64,000 nucleotides of DNA from UBA961 sp049426725 (lineage in GTDB: Bacteria; Bacteroidota; Ignavibacteria; Kapaibacteriales; UBA961), in contig JBMSYN010000012.1 in NCBI GenBank assembly GCA_049426725.1, forward strand, positions 1 through 64,000. The letters run 5' to 3'. Every line of letters starts with the position of its first letter. Position 1 is the stretch's first letter. This document shows, piece by piece, positions 1 through 8,222 of this stretch. Made by a program: the position numbers and the translations under genes. Under the pieces are notes generated by a model that saw only the letters and a list, made by a program, of their open reading frames with translations, did not search any database and was not told the origin of the DNA.

Positions 1-810
1 TCACAGTCCTTGTTCTTTTGCTTTATTCCAGAGCTCATCCATTTCTTGCAATGTCATTTCCTTCAATTGCTTCCCCATTGCTTGAGCGGATTGTTCAATG
101 CTCATGAATCTTCGCTTGAATTTATTGGACGTTCTCTGCAATGCTTCTTCGGCGATGATACCTCTGAATCTTGCGGCATTGACAATGGAAAAGAGTACAT
201 CGCCAAGTTCATCGATAATCTTTTCTTGATTTCCCGAATCAAGTTCTGTGCGAAGTTCATGAATCTCTTCATATACTTTCTTCCACACATCTGATTCATC
301 ATCCCAATCAAATCCAACATTTGCCGCTTTTTCTTGAATTCGTTGTGCACGCAATAAAGCAGGCAATGCATTTGGTACGCCTTCCAAAGCAGAAGATCTT
401 CCCTCTTGCATTTTCAATTCTTCCCAATTTTTTCTCACGGTTTCTTCATCATCTGCAGATGCTTGGCCAAAAACATGAGGATGGCGGTGGATCAGTTTTT
501 CTTGAACCTTCTTCATCACATCCAGAATTGAAAATGCGCTTCTTTGTTCAGCGATGACAGTATGCATGATGATATGCAAGAACAAATCACCCAACTCTTT
601 TGCGAATTCTTTGTCATCACCCGATTCGATTGCATCAATCATTTCATACGCTTCTTCGATGAAGAGATGAGAAATAGATTCATGCGTTTGCTTACGATCC
701 CAAGGACATTCACGACGAAGAATGGTAACCAATTCAATGAAAGATTCGAATTGATCTTTGATGGAATCCGGATTTGTGGGTTGTGGTATGGGTATCGGTT
801 GACTAGACAT
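1..810 (-). CDS. mazG: MazG nucleoside triphosphate pyrophosphohydrolase
   Basis: This 269-residue protein should hydrolyse (d)NTPs to the monophosphate and pyrophosphate, cleaning the nucleotide pool. It has the MazG signature CPWD at residues 35-38, followed by metal-binding acidic residues (EE at 52-53, ELGD at 72-75). A second MazG-like helical repeat in the C-terminal half carries another ELGD. The length matches full two-domain MazG (about 263 residues in E. coli). I place the start at the ATG at 808-810, 7 bases after the frr stop. A longer reading back to 861 would overlap frr and add an N-terminus foreign to the family. It is the last visible gene of the ribosomal-protein cluster, and the stop lies at the window edge. 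Confidence 0.93.
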   Translation of the reverse strand: MSSQPIPIPQPTNPDSIKDQFESFIELVTILRRECPWDRKQTHESISHLFIEEAYEMIDAIESGDDKEFAKELGDLFLHIIMHTVIAEQRSAFSILDVMKKVQEKLIHRHPHVFGQASADDEETVRKNWEELKMQEGRSSALEGVPNALPALLRAQRIQEKAANVGFDWDDESDVWKKVYEEIHELRTELDSGNQEKIIDELGDVLFSIVNAARFRGIIAEEALQRTSNKFKRRFMSIEQSAQAMGKQLKEMTLQEMDELWNKAKEQGL

Positions 811-817
811 TTGGCGA

Positions 818-1378
818 TTAATCTTCGAGAATCTCTTTTTCTTTCTTGACCATGATGGCATCTATGTCTTTCACATAGCGATCTGTCAACTTTTGGATTT
901 CATCTTCTCCACGCTTGCGATCATCTTCAGAAAAGTGTTCTTTTTTCTCTGCCACTTTCAATTCTTCCATGTGATCACGACGGATATTGCGTACAGCAAC
1001 TTTTCCATCTTCTGCAAATTTCTTACAGAGCTTGACGAATTCTTTTCTACGTTCTTCAGTAAGAGGTGGAATTGGAACGCGAATGACTGATCCGTCATTA
1101 GCTGGGTTCAAACCCAAATCGGAAGTGAGAATTGCCTTCTCGATTGCAGACAATGATCCTTTGTCCCATGGTTGAATCAAAATCGTACGCGCATCAGGTA
1201 CGGATAAATTTCCAACCTGTGCCAATGGAGTTGGTGTACCATAATAATCCACTTTTACATTGTCGAGCAATGTCACGGATGCTCTACCGGTTCTCACTTT
1301 TGAAATATGTTGTCCTGCATGTTCAACAGCTTTTGCCATTGCATTGCCGGCTTCTTTTACGATATCATTGACTGGCAT
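818..1378 (-). CDS. frr: Ribosome recycling factor
   Basis: This 186-residue protein is the usual length for ribosome recycling factor, which splits the post-termination ribosome together with EF-G. The C-terminal half is the charged helical bundle with the conserved stretch RKEFVKLCKKFAEDGKVAVRN, and the middle contains the PLAQVGNLSVPDART region typical of the family. The ATG is preceded by an AGGAA ribosome-binding site. It lies 20 bases downstream of pyrH in the same operon, a very widely conserved pairing. Confidence 0.97.
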   Translation of the reverse strand: MPVNDIVKEAGNAMAKAVEHAGQHISKVRTGRASVTLLDNVKVDYYGTPTPLAQVGNLSVPDARTILIQPWDKGSLSAIEKAILTSDLGLNPANDGSVIRVPIPPLTEERRKEFVKLCKKFAEDGKVAVRNIRRDHMEELKVAEKKEHFSEDDRKRGEDEIQKLTDRYVKDIDAIMVKKEKEILED

Positions 1379-1398
1379 GATTCGATTCCTTTTTATGG

Positions 1399-2112
1399 TT
1401 ATTGTACAACTGTGGCGATATTCTCACCCATGATGAGTTTTTCAAGATTTCCCGGAATATTCATATTGAATACCAAAATGGGAAGTGCATTGTCCTGACA
1501 CAGTGCAATGGCTGTTGCATCCATTACTTTCAATCCCTTCAGCAATACTTCCTGATAGGATACTTCAGCATATCGCTTTGCAGATGGATTTTTTTCAGGA
1601 TCATCATCATAGACGCCATCAACTCTTGTTCCTTTGATGATGACATCTGCTTCGATTTCAATTGCGCGGAGTGCTGCTGCTGAATCTGTTGTGAAATATG
1701 GATTTCCTGTTCCTGCACCAAAGAGGACGACGCGTTTTTTTTCAAGATGTCGAATCGCTCTTCTTTTGATGAATGGCTCTGCAATTTGTTGCATGTGAAT
1801 GGCAGTTTGGAGTCTTGTTGGTATCCCTTCTTCCTCCAAAGCATTCTGAAATGCAATGCAATTGATCACTGTTGCAAGCATTCCCATATAATCACCCGAT
1901 ACCTTATCTATTCCTTGTTGTGCGGCTTGTTCACCTCGAATGAAATTTCCTCCGCCAATCACGATGCCTATCTCCATGCCCAAATGATAAATCTTGGCAA
2001 CATCTTTGGCATATTGCTTCAATGTTGTTGCTGACAGACCAAATTGTTGTTCGCCCATCAAGGATTCACCGCTCAATTTGAGCAGAATGCGTGTGTATCG
2101 AGGTTTTTGCAT
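1399..2112 (-). CDS. pyrH: UMP kinase
   Basis: This is uridylate kinase of the amino-acid-kinase fold, which phosphorylates UMP to UDP in pyrimidine synthesis. The N-terminal LLKLSGESLMG and the glycine-rich IGGGNFIRG loop are diagnostic, and the C-terminal NALPILVFNMN region also fits. I use the ATG at 2110-2112 (237 residues, starting MQKPRY). A GTG three codons upstream would give 240 residues and cannot be excluded. An intrinsic terminator or attenuator hairpin lies between tsf and this gene, so pyrH may be expressed partly independently of the ribosomal genes. Confidence 0.96.
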   Translation of the reverse strand: MQKPRYTRILLKLSGESLMGEQQFGLSATTLKQYAKDVAKIYHLGMEIGIVIGGGNFIRGEQAAQQGIDKVSGDYMGMLATVINCIAFQNALEEEGIPTRLQTAIHMQQIAEPFIKRRAIRHLEKKRVVLFGAGTGNPYFTTDSAAALRAIEIEADVIIKGTRVDGVYDDDPEKNPSAKRYAEVSYQEVLLKGLKVMDATAIALCQDNALPILVFNMNIPGNLEKLIMGENIATVVQ

Positions 2113-2132
2113 GGCATTCACTCACATAAGAC

Positions 2133-2172
2133 AAAAAAATAGCGGCATAAATTTACAAAAAATTCATGCCGC
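2133..2172 (-). terminator. Intrinsic terminator or attenuator between tsf and pyrH
   Basis: On the minus strand the RNA would form a stem of GCGGCAT with ATGCCGC, extended by a G-U pair and AATTT/AAATT, around a five-base loop. A run of seven T follows at once. It lies in the 87-base gap after tsf, so it should end or attenuate transcription before pyrH. Confidence 0.75.
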
Positions 2173-2199
2173 CATAGATGTCATGGACATTTCAATCTA

Positions 2200-3051
2200 T
2201 TATTCGCCAAGAAAATATCTACGGAAGCTAAGAACGTTAGCTTGTTCACCAGTCAATTTTGCAATCTCATTGAGAATGTCATTGACTGTTTTCTTGCTAT
2301 CCTTCACAAAGCTTTGCTCGAGCAAGCATTGTTCTTGGTAGAATTTCTCTATTTGTCCTTTTGCAATGCGATCAGCGATTTCAGGATTTTTACCTTCTTG
2401 AATTGCTTTATCGCGATAGATCTCAATTTCTTTTTCCAATGCACCGGTTTGTACATCTTCGCGCTTTACATAGCCGGGATTCATTGCAGCGATTTGCATA
2501 GCGATGTCACGGAGAAGAGCTTTTGCTTCTTCCACAGCATTCTTGATATTGGTTTCAACCAATACACCAAGGCGGCTTCCTGCATGAATATAATCTGCAA
2601 CAAAACCTTCTGCCTTGATTACTTCAAAGCGCTTCACACCAATTTTCTCGCTGAATTTTGCAAGAATTTCATTGTGAAGATCAAGCAATGTTTTGCCACC
2701 GATATTCACTGCCATGAGTGATTCTTCATCTTTTACATCATTGTTGAGCAATGCATTTGCGATTTCTTCTGCGTATTTAACAAACTCTTCATTGCGTGCA
2801 ACGAAGTCTGTTTCGCAATTGACTTCAACGATGACACTCTTTGATCCATCGGCTGAGGTTTTTGCAATGATGATACCTTCATTTGCCGAACGATCTGCGC
2901 GCTTTGCAGCGGATGCAGCACCACGCTTGCGAAGAATCTCAATCGCTTCTTCCATATTGCCTTGTGATTCATCAAGTGCTTTTTTACAATCTGCCATGCC
3001 GGCGCCAGTTTTATCGCGCAGGTCTTTAACCATTTGTGGGGTGATTGACAT
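2200..3051 (-). CDS. tsf: Elongation factor Ts
   Basis: This 283-residue protein is the nucleotide-exchange factor for EF-Tu. The N-terminal UBA-like domain contains the hallmark LRDKTGAGMADCKKAL, and the core has the NCETDFVARN motif that contacts EF-Tu. The ATG at 3049-3051 gives the family-typical N-terminus MSITPQMVKDLR; earlier in-frame codons reach into the rpsB tail and are not credible. It follows rpsB by about 35 bases, as in most bacteria, and ends at a terminator-like hairpin. Confidence 0.97.
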   Translation of the reverse strand: MSITPQMVKDLRDKTGAGMADCKKALDESQGNMEEAIEILRKRGAASAAKRADRSANEGIIIAKTSADGSKSVIVEVNCETDFVARNEEFVKYAEEIANALLNNDVKDEESLMAVNIGGKTLLDLHNEILAKFSEKIGVKRFEVIKAEGFVADYIHAGSRLGVLVETNIKNAVEEAKALLRDIAMQIAAMNPGYVKREDVQTGALEKEIEIYRDKAIQEGKNPEIADRIAKGQIEKFYQEQCLLEQSFVKDSKKTVNDILNEIAKLTGEQANVLSFRRYFLGE

Positions 3052-3086
3052 AATTATTTCCTGTATTGATGATTGTTCGTTCGGAA

Positions 3087-3932
3087 TCAAGCTTCAGCCG
3101 GAGCATCTGAAGATTTGGATGATGCATCATCATCTTTTTTACGACGTGGACGCATTTTACGAGCGCCTTTTCCGCCATCTTCATCTGATTCATTTTCTTT
3201 TGCTAAACGATCGCCTGCAACTCCAGCTTCGGCTGCTTTTTGTTTTGCGATTTCACGACCTGAAAGCACTGACTCTGCAAGTGTTTCAGCAATGAGTTCA
3301 ATCGTACGAATTGAATCATCATTTGATGGAATTGGATAATTCACTGTATCAGGATCGCAATTGGTATCAACCATTCCGATTACAGGAATGCCAAGCTTAT
3401 GTGCCTCTTGAATCGCGATATGTTCTTTGCGAACATCAACAACAAAGATTGCACCGGGAATGCGAGTCATTTCCTCGATACCACCGAATACGCGACGCAA
3501 GCGCTCGCGCTCACGATTGAGCATCAAACGCTCTTTCTTTGTAAACTTTTCAAATGTTCCATCTGCTTCCATTTTGTCAATGGATGCAAGGCGCTTGATA
3601 GATTTACGAATGGTAGAAAAATTGGTGAGCATTCCACCCAACCAACGCTCTGAAACATAATATGCGCCACAACGCTTTGCTGCATTTTGAATGGCTTCTT
3701 TTGCTTGATTTTTTGTTCCGACAAACAATACCACTTTGCCATGGCTCGCTGCTTCATGTGCTGCTTCAGCTGCTATGTCCAAAAGTACTTTTGTTTTACG
3801 AAGATCAATGATGTGGATTCCATTGCGCTCTGTATAAATGAACTTGCGCATTTTTGGATTCCAACGGCGGGTAAGGTGACCAAAATGGGCACCAGATTCG
3901 AGAAGGGCCTCGACTGTTGTTTCCTTTGCCAT
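3087..3932 (-). CDS. rpsB: 30S ribosomal protein S2
   Basis: This 281-residue S2 begins MAKETTVEALLESGAHFGH, the family N-terminus, and contains IHIIDLRKT and the GIPVIGMVDTNCDPD motif. The start at 3930-3932 is supported by an AGGAG ribosome-binding site; an upstream in-frame ATG at 4022 would place a non-homologous extension on the protein. The C-terminus carries an unusually long charged tail of about 45 residues rich in Lys, Arg, Asp and Ser, with the run RPRRKKDDD. It is preceded by a structured 184-base leader. Confidence 0.97.
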   Translation of the reverse strand: MAKETTVEALLESGAHFGHLTRRWNPKMRKFIYTERNGIHIIDLRKTKVLLDIAAEAAHEAASHGKVVLFVGTKNQAKEAIQNAAKRCGAYYVSERWLGGMLTNFSTIRKSIKRLASIDKMEADGTFEKFTKKERLMLNRERERLRRVFGGIEEMTRIPGAIFVVDVRKEHIAIQEAHKLGIPVIGMVDTNCDPDTVNYPIPSNDDSIRTIELIAETLAESVLSGREIAKQKAAEAGVAGDRLAKENESDEDGGKGARKMRPRRKKDDDASSKSSDAPAEA

Positions 3933-3990
3933 TAGGCAATCTCCTATTGTATTGGTTGATACTACTGCTTTGATCATCTCGATATTCCAA

Positions 3991-4093
3991 CCGCATTTGC
4001 GGCCACGAGGACTATCAATCACAAAGCATGATTATTGGATGATGTGACATCCTGAAGAATGCAAAGACCTCAGCCACATAAAGAGGTGAGGTC
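3991..4093 (-). promoter_or_regulatory. Structured leader upstream of rpsB
   Basis: The 184-base gap between rpsI and rpsB holds three inverted repeats. These are CCGCATTTGCGG at 3991-4002, GGATG/CATCC at 4037-4052, and a seven-base stem GACCTCA/TGAGGTC at 4066-4093 with a short T-rich trail on the minus strand. Such a spacing inside a ribosomal operon suggests an rpsB leader for autoregulation or an attenuator. No match to a named RNA family can be claimed by eye. Confidence 0.4.
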
Positions 4094-4116
4094 CGATGCA
4101 TACATTTTCTGTTCGA

Positions 4117-4503
4117 TTAACGCTTCGAGAATTGGAAACGCTTACGAGCTTTCTTCTGTCCATATTTTTTACGCTCAACCATTCTTGGATCTCTTGTGAG
4201 AAAACCTGCTGAGTGTAATTGTGTGCGAAGCTCGCCATCGAAATCTACAAGAGCACGGGCAACGCCAAGGCGAATCGCACCGGCTTGACCACTCTTTCCT
4301 CCGCCTGTCGCTTTGATGAAGATATCAAACTTGCCTTCAAGATTTGATGTCTCCAATGGACGCATTGCCTCGCGACGATAAAATTCAACGGGAAAATAGT
4401 CTTCGATTGGACTTTTGTTAACAGTAACCTTACCGGAGCCAGGCAATAATCTTACCTGGGCAACTGCTGTCTTACGACGACCGGTAGCTGTAATATTCTT
4501 CAT
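4117..4503 (-). CDS. rpsI: 30S ribosomal protein S9
   Basis: This 128-residue S9 has the conserved start TGRRKTAVAQVRL, the GGGKSGQAGAIRLGVARAL core, and the basic C-terminal tail that reaches the P-site tRNA (ending FQFSKR). A GGAG ribosome-binding site precedes the ATG. It lies 11 bases downstream of rplM, the universal rplM-rpsI pair. Confidence 0.98.
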   Translation of the reverse strand: MKNITATGRRKTAVAQVRLLPGSGKVTVNKSPIEDYFPVEFYRREAMRPLETSNLEGKFDIFIKATGGGKSGQAGAIRLGVARALVDFDGELRTQLHSAGFLTRDPRMVERKKYGQKKARKRFQFSKR

Positions 4504-4514
4504 GGATTACTCCG

Positions 4515-4973
4515 TTATTCTGCGCTGTATGTAAGTTTCAATTCTGTGGGCTCTTGTGCTGCATGCGGATGATCAGGTCCGGCATAGACTTTCAACTTCT
4601 TGCCCATTTTGCGACCAAGAGAATTCTTCGGAAGCATCCCTTTCACAGCAAGCTCGATAATTTCTTCCGGCTTGTTCTTGACAAGATCTTTGAAAGTGCG
4701 GAAACGATCTCCACCGGGATAGCCGGTATAATGGAAATACTCTTTCTGCTCTTCACGCTTACCTTTAATGCGAATCTTGGATGCATTCACAACTATCACG
4801 AAATCACCACAATCAACATGCGGGGTGAAATCGGGCTTGTGCTTGCCTCTGATCAAATATGCAACTTGAGATGCCAAACGACCAAGTGTCATGCCATCGG
4901 CATTAACAACATGCCATTTCGCCTGAACATCTTGTTCGCGTACTGATTTCGTGATTTTGGCGGATGATACCAC
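4515..4973 (-). CDS. rplM: 50S ribosomal protein L13
   Basis: This is L13, with the WHVVNADGMTLGRLAS and LIRGKHKPDFTPHVDCGDFV signatures. The start is not an ATG. A TTG at 4979 lies only two bases from the GAGG Shine-Dalgarno core, whereas the GTG at 4971-4973 lies eight bases away. I therefore choose the GTG, giving 152 residues. It is the first gene of the operon running down to mazG and is driven by the Bacteroidota-type promoter just upstream. Confidence 0.96.
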   Translation of the reverse strand: MVSSAKITKSVREQDVQAKWHVVNADGMTLGRLASQVAYLIRGKHKPDFTPHVDCGDFVIVVNASKIRIKGKREEQKEYFHYTGYPGGDRFRTFKDLVKNKPEEIIELAVKGMLPKNSLGRKMGKKLKVYAGPDHPHAAQEPTELKLTYSAE

Positions 4974-5014
4974 TGTCAAATCCTCAAAGAAAAAAGGAAT
5001 TCAAATAGAGCTTG

Positions 5015-5045
5015 CAAAGATAGGATTTCGGCAGTTTTCCACAAA
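5015..5045 (-). promoter_or_regulatory. Bacteroidota-type promoter of the rplM operon
   Basis: Reading the minus strand, TTTG is followed by exactly 19 bases and then TATCTTTG, an exact match to the -33 TTTG / -7 TAnnTTTG consensus of Bacteroidota housekeeping sigma. It sits about 40 bases before the rplM start, with no gene in between. Confidence 0.75.
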
Positions 5046-5072
5046 GAAAAATTTTGCACAGGCTTATCCACA
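5035..5072 (+). promoter_or_regulatory. Cluster of three DnaA-box-like 9-mers
   Basis: Three 9-mers on the same strand lie within 38 bases: TTTTCCACA (5035-5043), TTTTGCACA (5052-5060) and TTATCCACA (5064-5072). The last is a perfect match to the DnaA box TTATNCACA; the first two each deviate at one position. They overlap and flank the rplM promoter. DnaA control of the operon is inference. I see no other origin features. Confidence 0.35.
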
Positions 5073-5115
5073 AATGATAGAGTTAAGCTTATCATAGGCG
5101 CATTTCAGGTTTTTT

Positions 5116-5904
5116 TCAGTGGTTTTTCGTCATTGCAGTGTGCAATATTATTGCCGAGCTTGAAGAGACATTCAGCGATTTAATAAGTCCGGACATCGGA
5201 ATATGGACAATAAAATCGGATATCGCCAAAATACCTTCATCTATACCATATCCCTCACTTCCTAAGACGAGAATGAATTCTTTAGGAAATGCAACATTTG
5301 CCACATTCATGGAATTCGGAGTGATTTCTGCTGAAATGATGGGGATACCTCGCGTTTTTCGTAGTGTTTGGAGATCTTCTATCAAATTATTGGAATGAGC
5401 GCATTGGGCAAATGCCACGGCACCCATGGATACACGAACGGCTCTCCGGAGATATGGAGAGCTTGTGGAATTGTCCGTGATGATGGATTCATAACCCAAA
5501 CCGACTGCATTTCTGATGATTCCCCCAACATTGTCTGAATTAACAATTCCATTCAATGCGATGATAGGACCTTGTAATGATGAGATTGTGGGAATCGTGG
5601 GCTCATGCACGATTGACATCATCGGGCTATGTAGATCGAACCCTATCAATGCATCCATGTTTTGTTTGGACATGATAAAGCATTGATCAGAATTCACATT
5701 TGTTAGAATCATCGCATGATGTTTTTGGTATAAATCTTCGGTGAGCAAGACGGATTGTACATTCAAAGGACTTTGCAAAACTGTGACCGTGATTTTTTCA
5801 CCATCGGTCAAAAAGACTTTTGAAGATGAATGTAGTTGTTGTGCATGACGCAAATCTCGATACAAATCAAGACGCGAATCATTCAATTCATGAACATGAA
5901 TCAT
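5116..5904 (-). CDS. TrmH/SpoU-family RNA 2'-O-methyltransferase
   Basis: This 262-residue SPOUT enzyme should methylate a ribose 2'-OH in rRNA or tRNA using SAM. The three SpoU motifs are clear: an Asn-to-Arg motif 1 at residues 122-131 (NSDNVGGIIR), motif 2 LGSEGYGI at 214-221, and motif 3 SLNVSSSSA at 243-251. These build the trefoil-knot SAM site. The N-terminal 100 residues resemble a degenerate RNA-binding domain. It starts 2 bases after serS on the same strand, so they are probably co-transcribed. The exact RNA target cannot be told from sequence. Confidence 0.9.
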   Translation of the reverse strand: MIHVHELNDSRLDLYRDLRHAQQLHSSSKVFLTDGEKITVTVLQSPLNVQSVLLTEDLYQKHHAMILTNVNSDQCFIMSKQNMDALIGFDLHSPMMSIVHEPTIPTISSLQGPIIALNGIVNSDNVGGIIRNAVGLGYESIITDNSTSSPYLRRAVRVSMGAVAFAQCAHSNNLIEDLQTLRKTRGIPIISAEITPNSMNVANVAFPKEFILVLGSEGYGIDEGILAISDFIVHIPMSGLIKSLNVSSSSAIILHTAMTKNH

Positions 5905-5906
5905 GA

Positions 5907-7166
5907 TCAGATGCGATCAAATTTGCAATAGCTTTGTAGCGCTTTTGGCACATTGATATGTCCGTCCTCTGTTTGATAGTGTTCCAGAATCGCAACCATC
6001 AAGCGCGATGTTGCAAGACCACTTCCATTCAATGTGTGGAGAAATTCCGGCTTCCCTTGATCATTTCGAAATCTAATATTGGCTCTTCTGGCTTGATACG
6101 ATTCAAAATTGGAACAACTTGAAACTTCCAGCCATTTTTGTTCACATGGTGACCAAGCTTCAAGGTCATATGTTTTGGCGCTGGAAAAACTTGTATCGCC
6201 ACTGCATAATTGCAAAACTCGATATGGAATTTCAAGTGCATTCAAAATGTCTTCGACATCTTTCACGAGCAATTCTAATTCATCATAGGAGGTTTCAGGT
6301 TTGACGAATTTCACAAGTTCAACTTTATTGAATTGATGCACGCGCAAAAATCCCTTTGTGTCTTTCCCATAGCTTCCCGCCTCTCTTCTAAAGCAGGCTG
6401 AATACCCGCAATACTTCACCGGCAATTGATCATTGGGCAATACTTCATCACGATGAAAATTCGTGATTGGCACTTCTGCCGTTGGTATGGCATAGAGTCC
6501 GTCAAGCGGCATGGCATACATGTCTTCTTCCATTTTTGGCAATTGACCCGTTCCACGCATAGAGGCATAATTTGCAAGAAATGGAGGCATCATTTCTGTA
6601 TAGCCATGTTTTTCAAGATGTAGATCAATCATGAAATTGATGAGTGCTCTTTCCAGACTTGCGCCTTTGCCAACATAAAAACCAAAACCACTTCCACTAA
6701 CTTTTGCACCGCGCTCGAAGTCGAGAATGTTCAAGTGTTTCGCAATTTCAAGGTGATTCTTTCTGAATCCTTGTTCGATTGTATCACCAACTTTACGAAC
6801 CTCTATATTCTCTGCGGCGCTTTTTCCAATTGGAACTGATGCATGAACCATATTGGGAATGCGCAAGACAATCTCTTCCATTTGTTCTTCAATTGGTCGT
6901 AGAGATTCATCGAGCGATTTGATGGTATCAGAAACAACACGCATTTCTTCAATGTGCGAAGTTGCATCTTCTTTGTTTTTTTTGAGCGAAGCAATCAATT
7001 CAGAAACAGTATTTCTTTTGCTCTTCAACACTTCCACTTCTTGAATCAAAGAGCGTCTTTGTTCATCAAGTTTGAGCAGTGCATCAATGTCTGCAGATTC
7101 ATTTTTATTGATCACATTTTGTTTGACCGCTTCTGCATGTTCGCGAATGAATTTGATATCAAGCAT
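5907..7166 (-). CDS. serS: Seryl-tRNA synthetase
   Basis: This class II synthetase charges tRNA-Ser. It has the N-terminal antiparallel coiled-coil arm (about residues 25-105), motif 2 around CFRREAGSYGKDTKG, and motif 3 with NGSGLATSR near the C-terminus. I choose the ATG at 7164-7166, giving MLDIKFIREH, the canonical SerRS N-terminus (419 residues). An ATG nine codons earlier (7193) is possible, but no ribosome-binding site is seen for it and a TATAAT hexamer lies three bases upstream of it. The divergent DMT gene starts about 120 bases away. Confidence 0.96.
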   Translation of the reverse strand: MLDIKFIREHAEAVKQNVINKNESADIDALLKLDEQRRSLIQEVEVLKSKRNTVSELIASLKKNKEDATSHIEEMRVVSDTIKSLDESLRPIEEQMEEIVLRIPNMVHASVPIGKSAAENIEVRKVGDTIEQGFRKNHLEIAKHLNILDFERGAKVSGSGFGFYVGKGASLERALINFMIDLHLEKHGYTEMMPPFLANYASMRGTGQLPKMEEDMYAMPLDGLYAIPTAEVPITNFHRDEVLPNDQLPVKYCGYSACFRREAGSYGKDTKGFLRVHQFNKVELVKFVKPETSYDELELLVKDVEDILNALEIPYRVLQLCSGDTSFSSAKTYDLEAWSPCEQKWLEVSSCSNFESYQARRANIRFRNDQGKPEFLHTLNGSGLATSRLMVAILEHYQTEDGHINVPKALQSYCKFDRI

Positions 7167-7283
7167 AGGATGAGCCGTGTACTGTTTTGTCATAGATTAT
7201 AGTGCAAATTACATATTTCCCATTGAAAGAACGGAATTGCATGTCATGACAAGACCGTATTTTCGTATCCACAGGAGATATCA

Positions 7284-8222
7284 ATGTCATTAACACGCAA
7301 TCAAAGAGCTGATTTATTCATGCTCTTCATCACATTGATTTGGAGCGGCACATTTGTCATCATCAAGAATGCACTTGATGATGTGCCTCCATTTCTTTAT
7401 ACCGCTTTGCGATTTGCATTGGCATCTTTGATTGGATATGGTTTGTGGTTTCGATATATGAAGGGGATCACTTCAAAAGACATTATTCAAGGAAGTGTTT
7501 TGGGTTTCTTTTTTGGATTGGGATTTTTGTCGCAAACATGGGGTCTTCAACATACCACCGTTGCCAATTCCTCTTTCATAACTGGATCCATGGCTATCTT
7601 CACCCCGATTGCAGCCTATTTTATAAATAGGAGGTCTGTATCAAAGATTCAAATGATCGGAATCTTCACTGTCTTAACCGGACTTGGATTTTTTTCTCAG
7701 CATGGTTCCGCAGAATGGAGTTTCAATAGCGGGGATCTCGCAACCCTCTTTTGTGCGATCATGTGGGGGATGTATATCACCTATACGGATCGCTTTATGA
7801 GCAAAGCTGGTGATGTTCCAACCATTTCCGCTCGATTGACATTGATTCAATTTGTGGTGTCATGCATATTCGCATCTATTGGCTCTGTATTGTTTGAAGG
7901 AAATCCTGCCAATATGCCGGGATTGATTTCTCAAGCATTTTCTTCCATGGACTTTCTTCTTGCGCTTCTTTATACTTCCATCTTGGCATCGATAGTTGCC
8001 ACTTATGTACAAACTCGATATCAACATGAAACAACACCCGTGAAGGCAGCATTGATGTTTTCAACGGAACCGGTAACCGCAACTGCATTTGCGGTGATTG
8101 TTGGCATGGAAACAATTTCAATAGACAAATTTGCTTTGGGTGGAATTGTGATATTGGGAGTATTGATAGCGCAATCTGAAGATTTCATACCCGCACTTCA
8201 CAGGAATACTCAGGATTCCTGA
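7284..8222 (+). CDS. DMT (EamA) family transporter
   Basis: This 312-residue inner-membrane protein has ten predicted membrane segments arranged as two EamA repeats, the architecture of drug/metabolite exporters such as RhaT and YdcZ relatives. The N-terminal repeat includes the typical TLIWSGTFVIIK and the second has ALLYTSILASIVATYVQ. A clear AGGAG site lies seven bases before the ATG, and TTG-N18-TATTTTCG upstream resembles the promoter class of this genome. The substrate cannot be predicted. Its 3' end overlaps the convergent M16 gene by 13 bases. Confidence 0.9.
   Translation: MSLTRNQRADLFMLFITLIWSGTFVIIKNALDDVPPFLYTALRFALASLIGYGLWFRYMKGITSKDIIQGSVLGFFFGLGFLSQTWGLQHTTVANSSFITGSMAIFTPIAAYFINRRSVSKIQMIGIFTVLTGLGFFSQHGSAEWSFNSGDLATLFCAIMWGMYITYTDRFMSKAGDVPTISARLTLIQFVVSCIFASIGSVLFEGNPANMPGLISQAFSSMDFLLALLYTSILASIVATYVQTRYQHETTPVKAALMFSTEPVTATAFAVIVGMETISIDKFALGGIVILGVLIAQSEDFIPALHRNTQDS

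Noticed and set aside
2242..3339. Several plus-strand frames of 80-200 residues opposite tsf and rpsB
   Set aside because: They mirror strongly conserved ribosomal genes on the other strand and have no ribosome-binding sites or family motifs.
3933..4022. Longer rpsB start at 4022
   Set aside because: The upstream 30 codons are unlike any S2 and lie inside the structured leader; the AGGAG site fits only the shorter start.
5035..5072. Replication origin
   Set aside because: Three DnaA-box-like sites are present, but there is no AT-rich unwinding region of clear length, no dnaA or dnaN gene and no way to check GC skew here.
5074..5095. Terminator after the TrmH-like gene
   Set aside because: ATGATA/TATCAT form a weak AT stem without a T-run on the minus strand.
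7196..7201. TATAAT hexamer beside the long serS start
   Set aside because: No properly spaced -35 or -33 partner exists, and the group uses TAnnTTTG. It only weakly supports the shorter serS start.
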